Positions 1-7,587 of a DNA stretch of 64,000 nucleotides are shown piece by piece. The stretch covers positions 7,692,161-7,756,160 of the forward strand of contig NC_090735.1 of assembly GCF_036898095.1 (NCBI RefSeq). Direction: 5' to 3'. A program made the translations under genes and the position numbers. The stretch comes from Palaemon carinicauda (lineage: Eukaryota > Arthropoda > Malacostraca > Decapoda > Palaemonidae). The first letter of the stretch is position 1; every line of letters starts with the position of its first letter. The notes below the pieces were generated by a model that was not told the DNA's origin, ran no database searches, and saw only the letters and a list, made by a program, of their open reading frames with translations.

Positions 1-2
1 CT

Positions 3-2114
3 GCAGAAGATGTTTCCGGGAGGAAACGCTGGACCCAGGTCTCAAGGCCTCTTAAGCATAAGGTCCAGACCGCGCGAGTCCAACAGCCCAGGTGTAGCCA
101 CTGGGCTAGTTCGGACTCGCCGCAGTCATCGGATGGCTGCACGCCTCCTAAGAGAGGTAAAGCGATGCCTCAACAGACCTCAACTTCTGTTAAAGCTATG
201 CCTCAACAGACCTCAACTTCTGTTGATCCCAAGTTGGCTATGCTGCAGACTATGCAGTCGCAGCTTGCGGTGTTGATGCAGGAGTTTCAGGCAGAGAAGG
301 TTAACACACCTCCTCCTGCGAGCGCTCCTCCACCTCTGCGCAGTCCAGCCTGCCAGACGTATGATGTTGAGGTTCCTCAAGCTACCTCCATGCGTGAGCT
401 GCCGCATTGGGAGTTGCCAGATACCAGCACTGTGCAGCAACCTCCACTTTCCTTGAGGCAGGAGCCTCTTGCCACGCGGCAACCTCCTCAACACTTGGGG
501 CAGGAGCCTTATGCTTTGCAGCAACCTCCTCTACCCTTGAGGCAGGAGCCTCATGCGTTGCAACCATCCTCGAGGCAGCAACCTCTTGCGGTGCGACAAC
601 CTCCACCATCCTTGAGGCAGCAACCTCAACTCTTGCGGCAGCCACCTCCACTTTCCTCGAGGCGAGAACCTCAACTCTCGAGGCAAGCACCTCAACTCTT
701 GAGGCAAGAACCTCAACTCGTGAGACAAGAGCCTCTCTCTGCGCAGCCACCTCAACCCTTGAGGCAAGCGCAACTCTTGAGGCAGGAACCTCATGCTATG
801 AGGCAGCCACCTCAACGCATGCAGCAACCACATTCTTCTCAGCTTGAGCCGCTTCCCATTCAACTTGAACCGCAGACTATGCAGCATGAGCCTCATGCTT
901 TACAGCATTCGCCTCTCACCACGCTTGCTCCTCAGACCCCCGCAGAACCTCCTTCATCCCAGCCTCATGACTTTGTCATTACCAGCCCTCATCCTCTTCA
1001 GCAGAGACTTGAGGATGAATCCGCAAGTGCGCATGCACCCGTTCTTCAGGATTCAGCCATTCAGCATACCGCTTTATCGTTACCTCTCGCTTCTCAACCC
1101 TCAGGTGATGAGGTTTCTGAGGATGAAGCTGCTCACCTGGATGATCCTTCATCTGATGTGGAGGAACCCAAGTCATTGCCACCCTCCATTGACTTTCGCA
1201 AGGTCCTTACTCTGTTCAGAGAGTTATACCCTGAACACTTTGTTTCTGCTACCCCTCGTTCTCCTCCATCCGAGTTCTCTCTAGGCATGCAACCTATTAA
1301 GTCTGCCTACACTAAGCTTGTCTTCGCTAGATCATCAAAGAGAGCTTTGAGAATGTTAGGGGATTGGTTGCAGTCCAAGCAGCAACTGGGAAGGACGTCT
1401 TTTATGTTTCCGCCTCCTAAGCTGACTTCTAAGGCGGGCGTCTGGTATGCCACGGGAGAGGAACCAGGCTTGGGGGTCCCTGCCTCTGCCCAGGCTGACT
1501 TCTCAAGTTTGGTTGACTCTCCACGAAGGTCGGCTATGAGACGCTCTAAGGTCTGCTGGACCTTTTCTGACCTGGACCACTTCTTAAAGGGAGTCTTTCG
1601 CGCCTTTGAAATTTTTAATTTCCTCGACTGGTGCCTGGGGGCCTTGAGCAAGAAGACTGCCCCTTCTGACAAAGACTCGGCCATGCTGATCATGTCCTGT
1701 ATGGACAAAGCAATTCGCGATGGTTCCGGCGAACTTGCCTCTATGTTTGTATCGGGAGTCCTCAAGAAAAGGGAACAACTTTGCTCCTTCCTTTCCACTG
1801 GTATCACCTCTTGCCAAAGGTCACAGTTACTTTTTGCTCCTCTTTCTAAGTTCCTGTTTCCTGAGGACCTTATCAAGGAAATGTCTGCGGCTCTTATACA
1901 GAAGGATACGCATGACCTCGTGGCCTCTTCAGCACGGAAGGCTAAGGTTGCACCTTCAGTACCAAGAACTTACCGCACCCCAGTGGCTGATACTCCTGCT
2001 ACCAGATTTATTCCGCCCTTTCGTGGCAGAGCCCCCAGCCGAGGAAGTACCCGCCCAGACGGTCACAGGGGCAGGTCCAAGAAAGGTACCAAGTCTTCGA
2101 AAAGCAAACATTGA
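3..2114 (+). CDS. DIRS-A1 Gag-like protein (5' partial)
   Basis: The frame is open from the window edge (base 3) to TGA 2112-2114 and aligns by eye with the Gag of copy A2 from its 'RPLK' segment onward, so the ATG at 165 is not the true start. The N-terminal Cys-rich finger seen in A2 lies outside. Bases 430-920 encode a P/Q/L/R-rich stretch with repeated LRQEP and LRQPP units, absent from A2. The conserved C-terminal half (about 1180-1900) shares DFRKVL, SSKRALR, VWYATGE, FSSLVDSPRR and NFLDWCLGALS with A2. The last 35 residues are basic and R/G/K-rich, suiting RNA binding. By family it forms the particle that holds element RNA. No enzyme motif is visible. The 3' end overlaps the RT ORF. 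Confidence 0.85.
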   Translation, partial: AEDVSGRKRWTQVSRPLKHKVQTARVQQPRCSHWASSDSPQSSDGCTPPKRGKAMPQQTSTSVKAMPQQTSTSVDPKLAMLQTMQSQLAVLMQEFQAEKVNTPPPASAPPPLRSPACQTYDVEVPQATSMRELPHWELPDTSTVQQPPLSLRQEPLATRQPPQHLGQEPYALQQPPLPLRQEPHALQPSSRQQPLAVRQPPPSLRQQPQLLRQPPPLSSRREPQLSRQAPQLLRQEPQLVRQEPLSAQPPQPLRQAQLLRQEPHAMRQPPQRMQQPHSSQLEPLPIQLEPQTMQHEPHALQHSPLTTLAPQTPAEPPSSQPHDFVITSPHPLQQRLEDESASAHAPVLQDSAIQHTALSLPLASQPSGDEVSEDEAAHLDDPSSDVEEPKSLPPSIDFRKVLTLFRELYPEHFVSATPRSPPSEFSLGMQPIKSAYTKLVFARSSKRALRMLGDWLQSKQQLGRTSFMFPPPKLTSKAGVWYATGEEPGLGVPASAQADFSSLVDSPRRSAMRRSKVCWTFSDLDHFLKGVFRAFEIFNFLDWCLGALSKKTAPSDKDSAMLIMSCMDKAIRDGSGELASMFVSGVLKKREQLCSFLSTGITSCQRSQLLFAPLSKFLFPEDLIKEMSAALIQKDTHDLVASSARKAKVAPSVPRTYRTPVADTPATRFIPPFRGRAPSRGSTRPDGHRGRSKKGTKSSKSKH
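430..920 (+). repeat. Degenerate coding repeat array in A1 Gag (P/Q-rich)
   Basis: Irregular repeats of 21-40 bp with the core 'ttgaggcaggagcct' or 'ttgaggcaagaacct', encoding LRQEP/LRQPP/LQHEP units. A2 has non-repetitive sequence here. A4 has its own 18-bp array at the matching place, so this part of Gag seems free to expand. Confidence 0.75.
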
Positions 2115-4170
2115 CTCTCCTCCTCTCCAGACAGCTGTAGGAGCCAGACTCAAGACCTGGCAAGCTTGGGAAAGAAGAGGTGCAGACGCCCAGTCTGTCA
2201 AGTGGCTAAGGGAGGGTTACAGGATCCCATTCTGCCGCAATCCCCCTCTGACCACTTCTCCCATCAACCTCTCTCCCAACTACAAGGAAAAGGACAAGAG
2301 GCTAGCGTTACATCAAGAGGTGTCGCTCCTGTTACAGAAGGAGGCAGTGGTGATAGTCCGGGATCATCAATCCCCGGGCTTTTACAACCGTCTCTTCCTG
2401 GTGGCCAAGAAGACAGGAGGTTGGAGACCGGTGCTGGACGTCAGTGCGCTCAATGCTTATGTCACCAAGCAGACGTTCACTATGGAGACGACGAAGTCGG
2501 TCCTAGCAGCGGTCAGGCAGGAGGACTGGATGGTCTCGTTGGATCTGAAAGACGCCTACTTTCACGTCCCCATTCATCCAGACTCCCAACCTTTTCTGAG
2601 ATTCGTTTTTGGAAAGGTTGTGTACCAATTCCAAGCCCTGTGTTTTGGCCTAAGCACGGCACCTCTGGTGTTTACGCGACTGATGAGGAATATTGCGAAA
2701 TTCCTCCACTTGGCGGACATCAGAGCCTCCCTTTATTTAGACGACTGGCTTTTAAGAGCCCCCACAAGTCGTCGCTATCTGGAGAGTCTCAGATGGACTT
2801 TGGACTTGACCAAGGAACTGGGTCTTTTGGTCAACTTAGAGAAGTCCCAGCTTATTCCTTCCCAAACCATCGTTTACCTGGGAATGGAGATTCGGAGTCA
2901 AGCTTTTCGGGCTTTTCCGTCGGCCCCAAGAATCAACCAAGCCCTAGAGTGCATCTTGAGCATGCTGAAGAGGAACAGATGCTCGGTGAGACAGTGGATG
3001 AGTCTAACAGGGACCCTGTCATCGTTAGCCCTGTTCACCGAGTTAGGGAGACTCCACCTCCGCCCCCTTCAATACCATCTAGCAGCTCACTGGGACAAGA
3101 ATATGACGCTCGAAGCGGTCTCTATTCCTGTTACCAAAGAGATGAAGACTACTCTCATGTGGTGGAAGAGCAACATCCTTCTCAAGGAGGGTCTCTCGTT
3201 AGCTGTTCAGACCCCCAATCTTCATCTCTATTCGGACGCATCAGACTCGGGCTGGGGCGCGACCTTGGACGGACAGGAATGCTCGGGAACATGGAACAAG
3301 GAACAGGAAACGCTTCACATCAATTGCAAGGAGTTGTTGGCAGTACATCTGGCCTTAATGAACTTCAAGTCCCTCCTGCTAAACAAGGTGGTGGAGGTGA
3401 ACTCCGACAACACCACAGCCTTGGCGTACATCTCCAAGCAGGGAGGGACTCATTCGAGGAAGCTGTACGAGATAGCAAGGGACCTCCTCATTTGGTCAAG
3501 AAGTCGAAACCTCACGCTGGTAACGAGATTCATTCAAGGCAATATGAATGTCTCGGCAGATCGCCTCAGCAGGAAGGGTCAAGTCATCCCCACAGAATGG
3601 ACCCTTCACAAGAACGTGTGCAACAGGCTTTGGGCCTTGTGGGGTCAGCCAACGATAGATCTGTTCGCTACCTCGATGACCAAGAGGCTCCCATTGTACT
3701 GTTCCCCAATCCCAGACCCGGCAGCAGTTCACGTGGATGCTTTTCTGCTGGATTGGTCCCACCTCGATCTATATGCATTCCCGCCGTTCAAGATCATCAA
3801 CAGAGTTATTCAGAAGTTCGTCTCTCACGAAGGGACACGGCTGACGTTGGTTGCTCCCCTTTGGCCTGCAAGAGAATGGTTCACAGAGGTACTGCAATGG
3901 CTGGTCGACGTTCCCAGGACTCTCCCTCTAAGAGTGGACCTTCTACGTCAACCTCACGTAAAGAAGGTACACCCAAGCCTCCACGCTCTTCGTCTGACTG
4001 CCTTCAGACTATCGAAAGACTCTCTAGAGCTAGAGGCTTTTCGAAGGAGGCAGCCAGAGCGATTGCCAGAGCAAGGAGGATATCCACTCGCAGAGTCTAT
4101 CAATCCAAGTGGGAAGTCTTCCGAAGCTGGTGCAGAGCCAATGCAGTTTCCTCTACCAGTACCTCTGTAA
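1912..4170 (+). CDS. DIRS-A1 reverse transcriptase / RNase H / methyltransferase-like polyprotein
   Basis: Second ORF, +1 relative to Gag. The start chosen is ATG 1912, conserved at the same place in A2 (9824). The frame is open a little further upstream, so frameshifting from Gag is also possible. RT: FYNRLFLV and GGWRPVLDVSALN (from about 2380), SLDLKDAYFHVPI, and the catalytic YLDDW at 2734-2748. RNase H (about 3225-3590) shows the four acidic residues in SDAS, CKELLAV, NSDNTTALA and SADRLSR. A third domain (about 3650-3880) has IDLFATS, DAFLLDW, AFPPF (3775-3789) and VAPLWPAREWF; this matches the region described in DIRS elements as adenine-methyltransferase-like, with FPPF where true enzymes have (D/N)PPY. 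The 3' end overlaps YR by 295 bp. Confidence 0.92.
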   Translation: MTSWPLQHGRLRLHLQYQELTAPQWLILLLPDLFRPFVAEPPAEEVPAQTVTGAGPRKVPSLRKANIDSPPLQTAVGARLKTWQAWERRGADAQSVKWLREGYRIPFCRNPPLTTSPINLSPNYKEKDKRLALHQEVSLLLQKEAVVIVRDHQSPGFYNRLFLVAKKTGGWRPVLDVSALNAYVTKQTFTMETTKSVLAAVRQEDWMVSLDLKDAYFHVPIHPDSQPFLRFVFGKVVYQFQALCFGLSTAPLVFTRLMRNIAKFLHLADIRASLYLDDWLLRAPTSRRYLESLRWTLDLTKELGLLVNLEKSQLIPSQTIVYLGMEIRSQAFRAFPSAPRINQALECILSMLKRNRCSVRQWMSLTGTLSSLALFTELGRLHLRPLQYHLAAHWDKNMTLEAVSIPVTKEMKTTLMWWKSNILLKEGLSLAVQTPNLHLYSDASDSGWGATLDGQECSGTWNKEQETLHINCKELLAVHLALMNFKSLLLNKVVEVNSDNTTALAYISKQGGTHSRKLYEIARDLLIWSRSRNLTLVTRFIQGNMNVSADRLSRKGQVIPTEWTLHKNVCNRLWALWGQPTIDLFATSMTKRLPLYCSPIPDPAAVHVDAFLLDWSHLDLYAFPPFKIINRVIQKFVSHEGTRLTLVAPLWPAREWFTEVLQWLVDVPRTLPLRVDLLRQPHVKKVHPSLHALRLTAFRLSKDSLELEAFRRRQPERLPEQGGYPLAESINPSGKSSEAGAEPMQFPLPVPL
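2115..3875 (+). other. Long open frame antisense to nothing: stop-free Gag/YR frame running through the A1 RT/RNase H gene
   Basis: Immediately after the Gag TGA (2112-2114) the same frame has no stop for 587 codons until the conserved YR ATG at 3876, all while overlapping the RT/RNase H ORF in the -1 frame on the same strand. The conceptual product is S/P/R/Q/G-rich with no recognised domain. In the RT codons I inspected, codons beginning AA, AG or GA are not preceded by T-ending codons, which is what keeps the frame open. The same feature is in A2, A3 and DIRS-B. It is either a translated N-terminal extension or readthrough linker, or a compositional by-product. Confidence 0.6.
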
Positions 4171-5069
4171 CCCAAGTTGCTGACTTCCTGTTGCATCTTA
4201 GGAATGTTAGATCTCTTTCGGCTCCTACGATCAAAGGGTACAGAAGTATGTTGGCAACAGTTTTCCGCCACAGAGGCTTGGATCTTTCCTCCAACAAAGA
4301 TCTACAGGACATCCTTAAGTCTTTCGAGACCTCTAAAGAACGTCGCTTGTCCACTCCAGGCTGGAATCTAGACGTAGTCTTAAGGTTCCTTATGTCTCCT
4401 AGATTTGAACCTCTCCAGTCAGCCTCTTTCAAAGACCTTACTCTCAAAACTCTTTTCCTCGTCTGCCTTGCAACAGCCAAAAGAGTTAGTGAGGTTCACG
4501 CCTTCAGCAGGAACATAGGATTCACATCCGAAACAGCTACATGTTCCTTACAGCTCGGGTTTTTGGCAAAAAATGAACTTCCTTCACGTCCTTGGCCTAG
4601 ATCGTTCGAAATTCCTAGCCTTTCCAACATGGTGGGTAACGAGCTAGAGAGAGTTCTTTGCTACGTCAGAGCTCTAAAGTACTATCTTAAAAGGTCAAAA
4701 CCTATACGAGGACAATCAGAGGCCTTATGGTGTGCCATTAAGAAACCTTCAATGCCTATGTCCAAGAACGCAGTTTCGTATTACATAAGGCTTCTGATTA
4801 GAGAAGCTCATTCTCACATGAAGGATGAAGACCTTGCTTTGCTGAAGGTAAGGACACACGAAGTGAGAGCTGTGGCTACTTCGATGGCCTTCAAACAGAA
4901 CCGTTCTCTGCAGAGTATTATGGATGCAACCTATTGGAGGAGCAAGTCAGTGTTTGCATCATTCTATCTCAAAGATGTCCAGTCTCTTTACGAGAACTGC
5001 TACACCCTGGGACCATTCGTAGCAGCGAGTGCAGTAGTAGGTGAGGGCTCAGCCACTACATTCCCTTAA
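3876..5069 (+). CDS. DIRS-A1 tyrosine recombinase (YR)
   Basis: Inserts the element circle by phosphotyrosine strand exchange. ATG 3876 was chosen because A2 has an in-frame ATG at the same place and both then encode 397 residues; the frame itself is open much further upstream. The N-terminal core-binding part has STRRVYQSKW and SAPTIKGYRSMLA. The catalytic domain has Arg in AKRVSE (4482-4484), the HEVR box (4857-4868) and the Tyr nucleophile in ASFYLKDV (4965-4967), that is R...HxxR...Y. The C-terminus is a conserved AASAVVGEGS tail. It lies in the Gag frame and overlaps the RT ORF end (4170). No disabling change is visible. Confidence 0.92.
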   Translation: MVHRGTAMAGRRSQDSPSKSGPSTSTSRKEGTPKPPRSSSDCLQTIERLSRARGFSKEAARAIARARRISTRRVYQSKWEVFRSWCRANAVSSTSTSVTQVADFLLHLRNVRSLSAPTIKGYRSMLATVFRHRGLDLSSNKDLQDILKSFETSKERRLSTPGWNLDVVLRFLMSPRFEPLQSASFKDLTLKTLFLVCLATAKRVSEVHAFSRNIGFTSETATCSLQLGFLAKNELPSRPWPRSFEIPSLSNMVGNELERVLCYVRALKYYLKRSKPIRGQSEALWCAIKKPSMPMSKNAVSYYIRLLIREAHSHMKDEDLALLKVRTHEVRAVATSMAFKQNRSLQSIMDATYWRSKSVFASFYLKDVQSLYENCYTLGPFVAASAVVGEGSATTFP

Positions 5070-5466
5070 TCCCATAACCTTTTTTAACCTTTCTCTTGAA
5101 TGCTTTTATTGTTGTTTTTGGGTTGTTACGGTAGGCTAAGAAGCCTTCCGCATCCTAGTTGATTTGGCGGGTGGTCAATTCTTTCTTGAGAAGCGCCTAG
5201 GTTAGAGGTTGTGTAGAGGTCCTTTAGTATGGGTTGCAGCCCTTTATACTTCAGCACCTTAGAGTTGTTCAGCCTCCTAAGAGGAACGCTGCGCTCAGTA
5301 AGGAAGACGAACTTATTAAAGGCAGAGTAATGGTTCAAGTCGACTTCCTTACCAGGTACTTATAATTTCATTGTTATTTTGAATAACTGATAATATGAAA
5401 TACGGGATACTTAGCTTCTTGATTAACATGTACACTGGTTTTCACCCACCCCCCTGGGTGTGAATC
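5070..5466 (+). promoter_or_regulatory. Structured 3' non-coding region of A1
   Basis: About 400 bp conserved in all four A copies. It holds a hairpin 5130-5149 (arms ggtaggct/agccttcc, loop aaga, one mismatch here; perfect in A4), the near-palindrome gggttgcagccc, and a short stem (cacccacc.../...gggtg) just before the ICR. Function is not known; candidates are RNA packaging, RT priming or 3'-end formation. Confidence 0.45.
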
Positions 5467-5556
5467 AGCTACATGATTATCGGGTAAGATTAATATTGAA
5501 AAATGTTATTTTCATTAGTAAAATAAATTTTTGAATATACTTACCCGATAATCATG
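5467..5556 (+). repeat. A1 internal complementary region (ICR)
   Basis: Two halves meet near 5500. The second half is the reverse complement of the right end (5750-5797). The first half, by analogy with A2, complements the missing left end. This is the classical DIRS circle-junction template. Confidence 0.85.
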
Positions 5557-5797
5557 ATTTAATTGACCCACCCTTCCTCCCCATAGAGAACCAGTGGACC
5601 GAGGAAAAATTGAGGTGGTGTTGACAAGAAGTACTGCAGTACCTGGCCACAGATGGCGCTGGTGAGTACACCCCCCTCTTGTATAGCGATCGCTGGCGTA
5701 TCCCGTCCGTAGAATTCTGTCGGGCAACGGAGTTGACAGCTACATGATTATCGGGTAAGTATATTCAAAAATTTATTTTACTAATGAAAATAACATT
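5557..5797 (+). repeat. A1 right inverted terminal repeat
   Basis: Carries the family signature gcgatcgc palindrome and ends 'gggtaagtatattc' plus an A/T-rich tail. It is homologous to the right ITRs of A2, A3 and A4. The left partner is outside the window. Confidence 0.85.
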
Positions 5798-6989
5798 TTA
5801 GTACAATTAGAGATATTAGAAAAAATATTTCACTAGTGCAGTAACAAATGCTTTAGGGCTGTGATACAATAGAGGTACCCATAGAGCATTAATGTCTGAA
5901 CAGGTCAAAAAGCCCCTGGAGAAGATGAAAGGTTGGAAACCAACTAGAACAGTTTTGATAATATGCAACTTGACAAAAGTAACTGACCATATGCAGAGTT
6001 TAGGTCATGATATTCTGTGCAGTGGCAGGCGTACACCCTGAGGGGGATTAAGAGAGATAAATCTTTGGGGTCTGTATTAGCAACTCTCAAAAATACACCA
6101 AAAAAGTCTTACTTCTTCCATCTCCTCAGTGAGTGTGTCTGCTACTGCCACCCTTGCACATATGCCCCTGGTTCAGTCCCCGGAAAGTATGCATCGGGAG
6201 CAGGGAGCCCTCGGATATACATCGACAGTATTTTTAGATTCTGGTGTTGTGTGGGGTACCCCAGTATTTTCCTCACCCTATTAATTGTTAGAACGTCTTC
6301 ACCTGTTTCTGTGCAGTATGCTAACACCGAATTTGATCTTAAGGAAGCTTAGGCCTCCTTAAGTCTTTCAGGTAGGCCCTCTATGACTTGAGGGAGCTGG
6401 TAACTAAGGCTACCTTTTATCCAGCATCCCCCAGTGCTAGTATCTTCCCTTGTGACGTCAATAGTGGAAGGTGTGATTGCATCTTGTATCAATTACCCCA
6501 TTGGTACCCCTCCATCTCAAAAGGACTGTTAAAGCTCATAAGGTGACATCTGTCCTAGGCCCAAAAGTTTGTGTTGCCCTTGTGCTTGGGATTACCCAAT
6601 TCGTCAACTTTGACCCAGTCACTCGCTGTGTTAGTCACTCCTTCCCCTGTTACTGGGGGTCCTATCCCCCTAAACCCTGCTCCCTCTGTGCCTTTAATCT
6701 CGCTTGTTACTGTGTTATGGGACCCTGTGATTGTGCCTTCCCTCTCCCTGATGAGACTGTTCCCCATTGTTGTGGTTCCTGTTGGACCAACCGTTCCCCT
6801 CGGGAGAGCATCATCGCTTTGGTTGCTCAGATCTCGCCTGCTCTGTATGCAGAGCCTGGGTTGAGAGTCAGGAAAAGGAAAAAAAACATGCTTTCTTTAT
6901 CCTTCTCAGACTTTTCCACCTGATCCTTCCACCCTTATCTTCTTCCCCAACTCTCTATGATATAAGGTTCATAACTGTGAATACCTTCT
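5798..6989. other. Spacer between A1 and A3, no gene recognised
   Basis: It contains open stretches at 6017-6352 and 6477-6923 (+). The overlapping +1 frame at 6571-6864 is rich in P/V/L/S, resembling the low-complexity part of a retroelement Gag, but no conserved motif allows a call. Probably decayed repeat DNA. Confidence 0.4.
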
Positions 6990-7207
6990 TTTAAATATTT
7001 AACTTAGCCGGTGAATATATAATAGCTGACGCTCCAGCGGCTCGACAGAAAAACACAAAAACTCGCGACCGATCGCTATGAAGGTTGCGGGTGTGCCCAC
7101 CAGCGCCAACTATCGGCCAGATACCGCATATACATGTAAACAGCTCCAATTCTTCTCTGTCGGTCTGATCGACAAGACGTACCATTACTCGCTGTTAACC
7201 TGGAGTT
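6990..7207 (+). repeat. A3 left inverted terminal repeat
   Basis: Starts ttaaatatttaacttagcc. Its reverse complement is found in the first half of the A3 ICR (19648-19685) and in the right ITR near 19800-19950. It is interrupted just downstream by A2. Confidence 0.88.
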
Positions 7208-7210
7208 TTT

Positions 7211-7436
7211 CAATATTAAACTTAGCCGGTGATTATATAAGCTGCAGCTCTGCTGCCCGACAGAAAAACTCTACGCTCAAAATCCGCCAGCGATCGCTAT
7301 GCAGGTAGGGGGTGTACTTCAACAGCGCCATCTGTCGTGCAGGTACTCAGTACTCAATGTAAACACAGAACTCAATTTTCTCTCTGTCGTGCCACCGGCA
7401 AGACCTACTAAATTCGCTGTTGCTTACTGGATTGGT
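7211..7436 (+). repeat. A2 left inverted terminal repeat
   Basis: Begins caatattaaacttagccgg. It contains gcgatcgc and is the near-perfect inverse of 13470-13716. The segment up to 'ataagct' is exactly complementary to the first half of the ICR at 13378-13411. Confidence 0.92.
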
Positions 7437-7587
7437 TTTCACATATTTTGGTGAAGTACACATTTCTAGTTTTGAGCTTTCGCTTTGCAGACGTTATCTT
7501 CAATACATCCTTGCATTCTTTTGTTGATATCGGATTATTTGTTGACGACTTGGATAGTTTTTTGAATTCCCCTTTGACTAATTCAAA

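Larger units (their letters stand above)
1..5797 (+). mobile_element. DIRS-type retrotransposon copy A1, 5' end outside window
   Basis: Tyrosine-recombinase retrotransposon cut by the window start. The order is Gag-like ORF, RT/RNase H/methyltransferase-like ORF, YR ORF, a structured 3' region, an internal complementary region and the right inverted repeat. The left ITR and Gag N-terminus are missing. No frameshift or premature stop is seen in the three ORFs, so this copy looks young. The right end is placed at about 5797 because the ICR predicts the circle junction just after that sequence. DIRS elements use YR rather than a DDE integrase, and I see no target duplication. Confidence 0.93.

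Noticed and set aside
382..896. Minus-strand open frames opposite A1 Gag, V/E/A repeats
   Set aside because: Mirror of the coding repeat array; no independent support.
5070..5350. SECIS-like element, with the TGA codons read as selenocysteine
   Set aside because: A hairpin is present but I could not identify the SECIS core with its non-Watson-Crick quartet; a structure-based SECIS search would settle it.
6477..6923. Possible Cys-rich host protein
   Set aside because: No family motif, no splice evidence, Cys spacing irregular and overlapping frames equally open.
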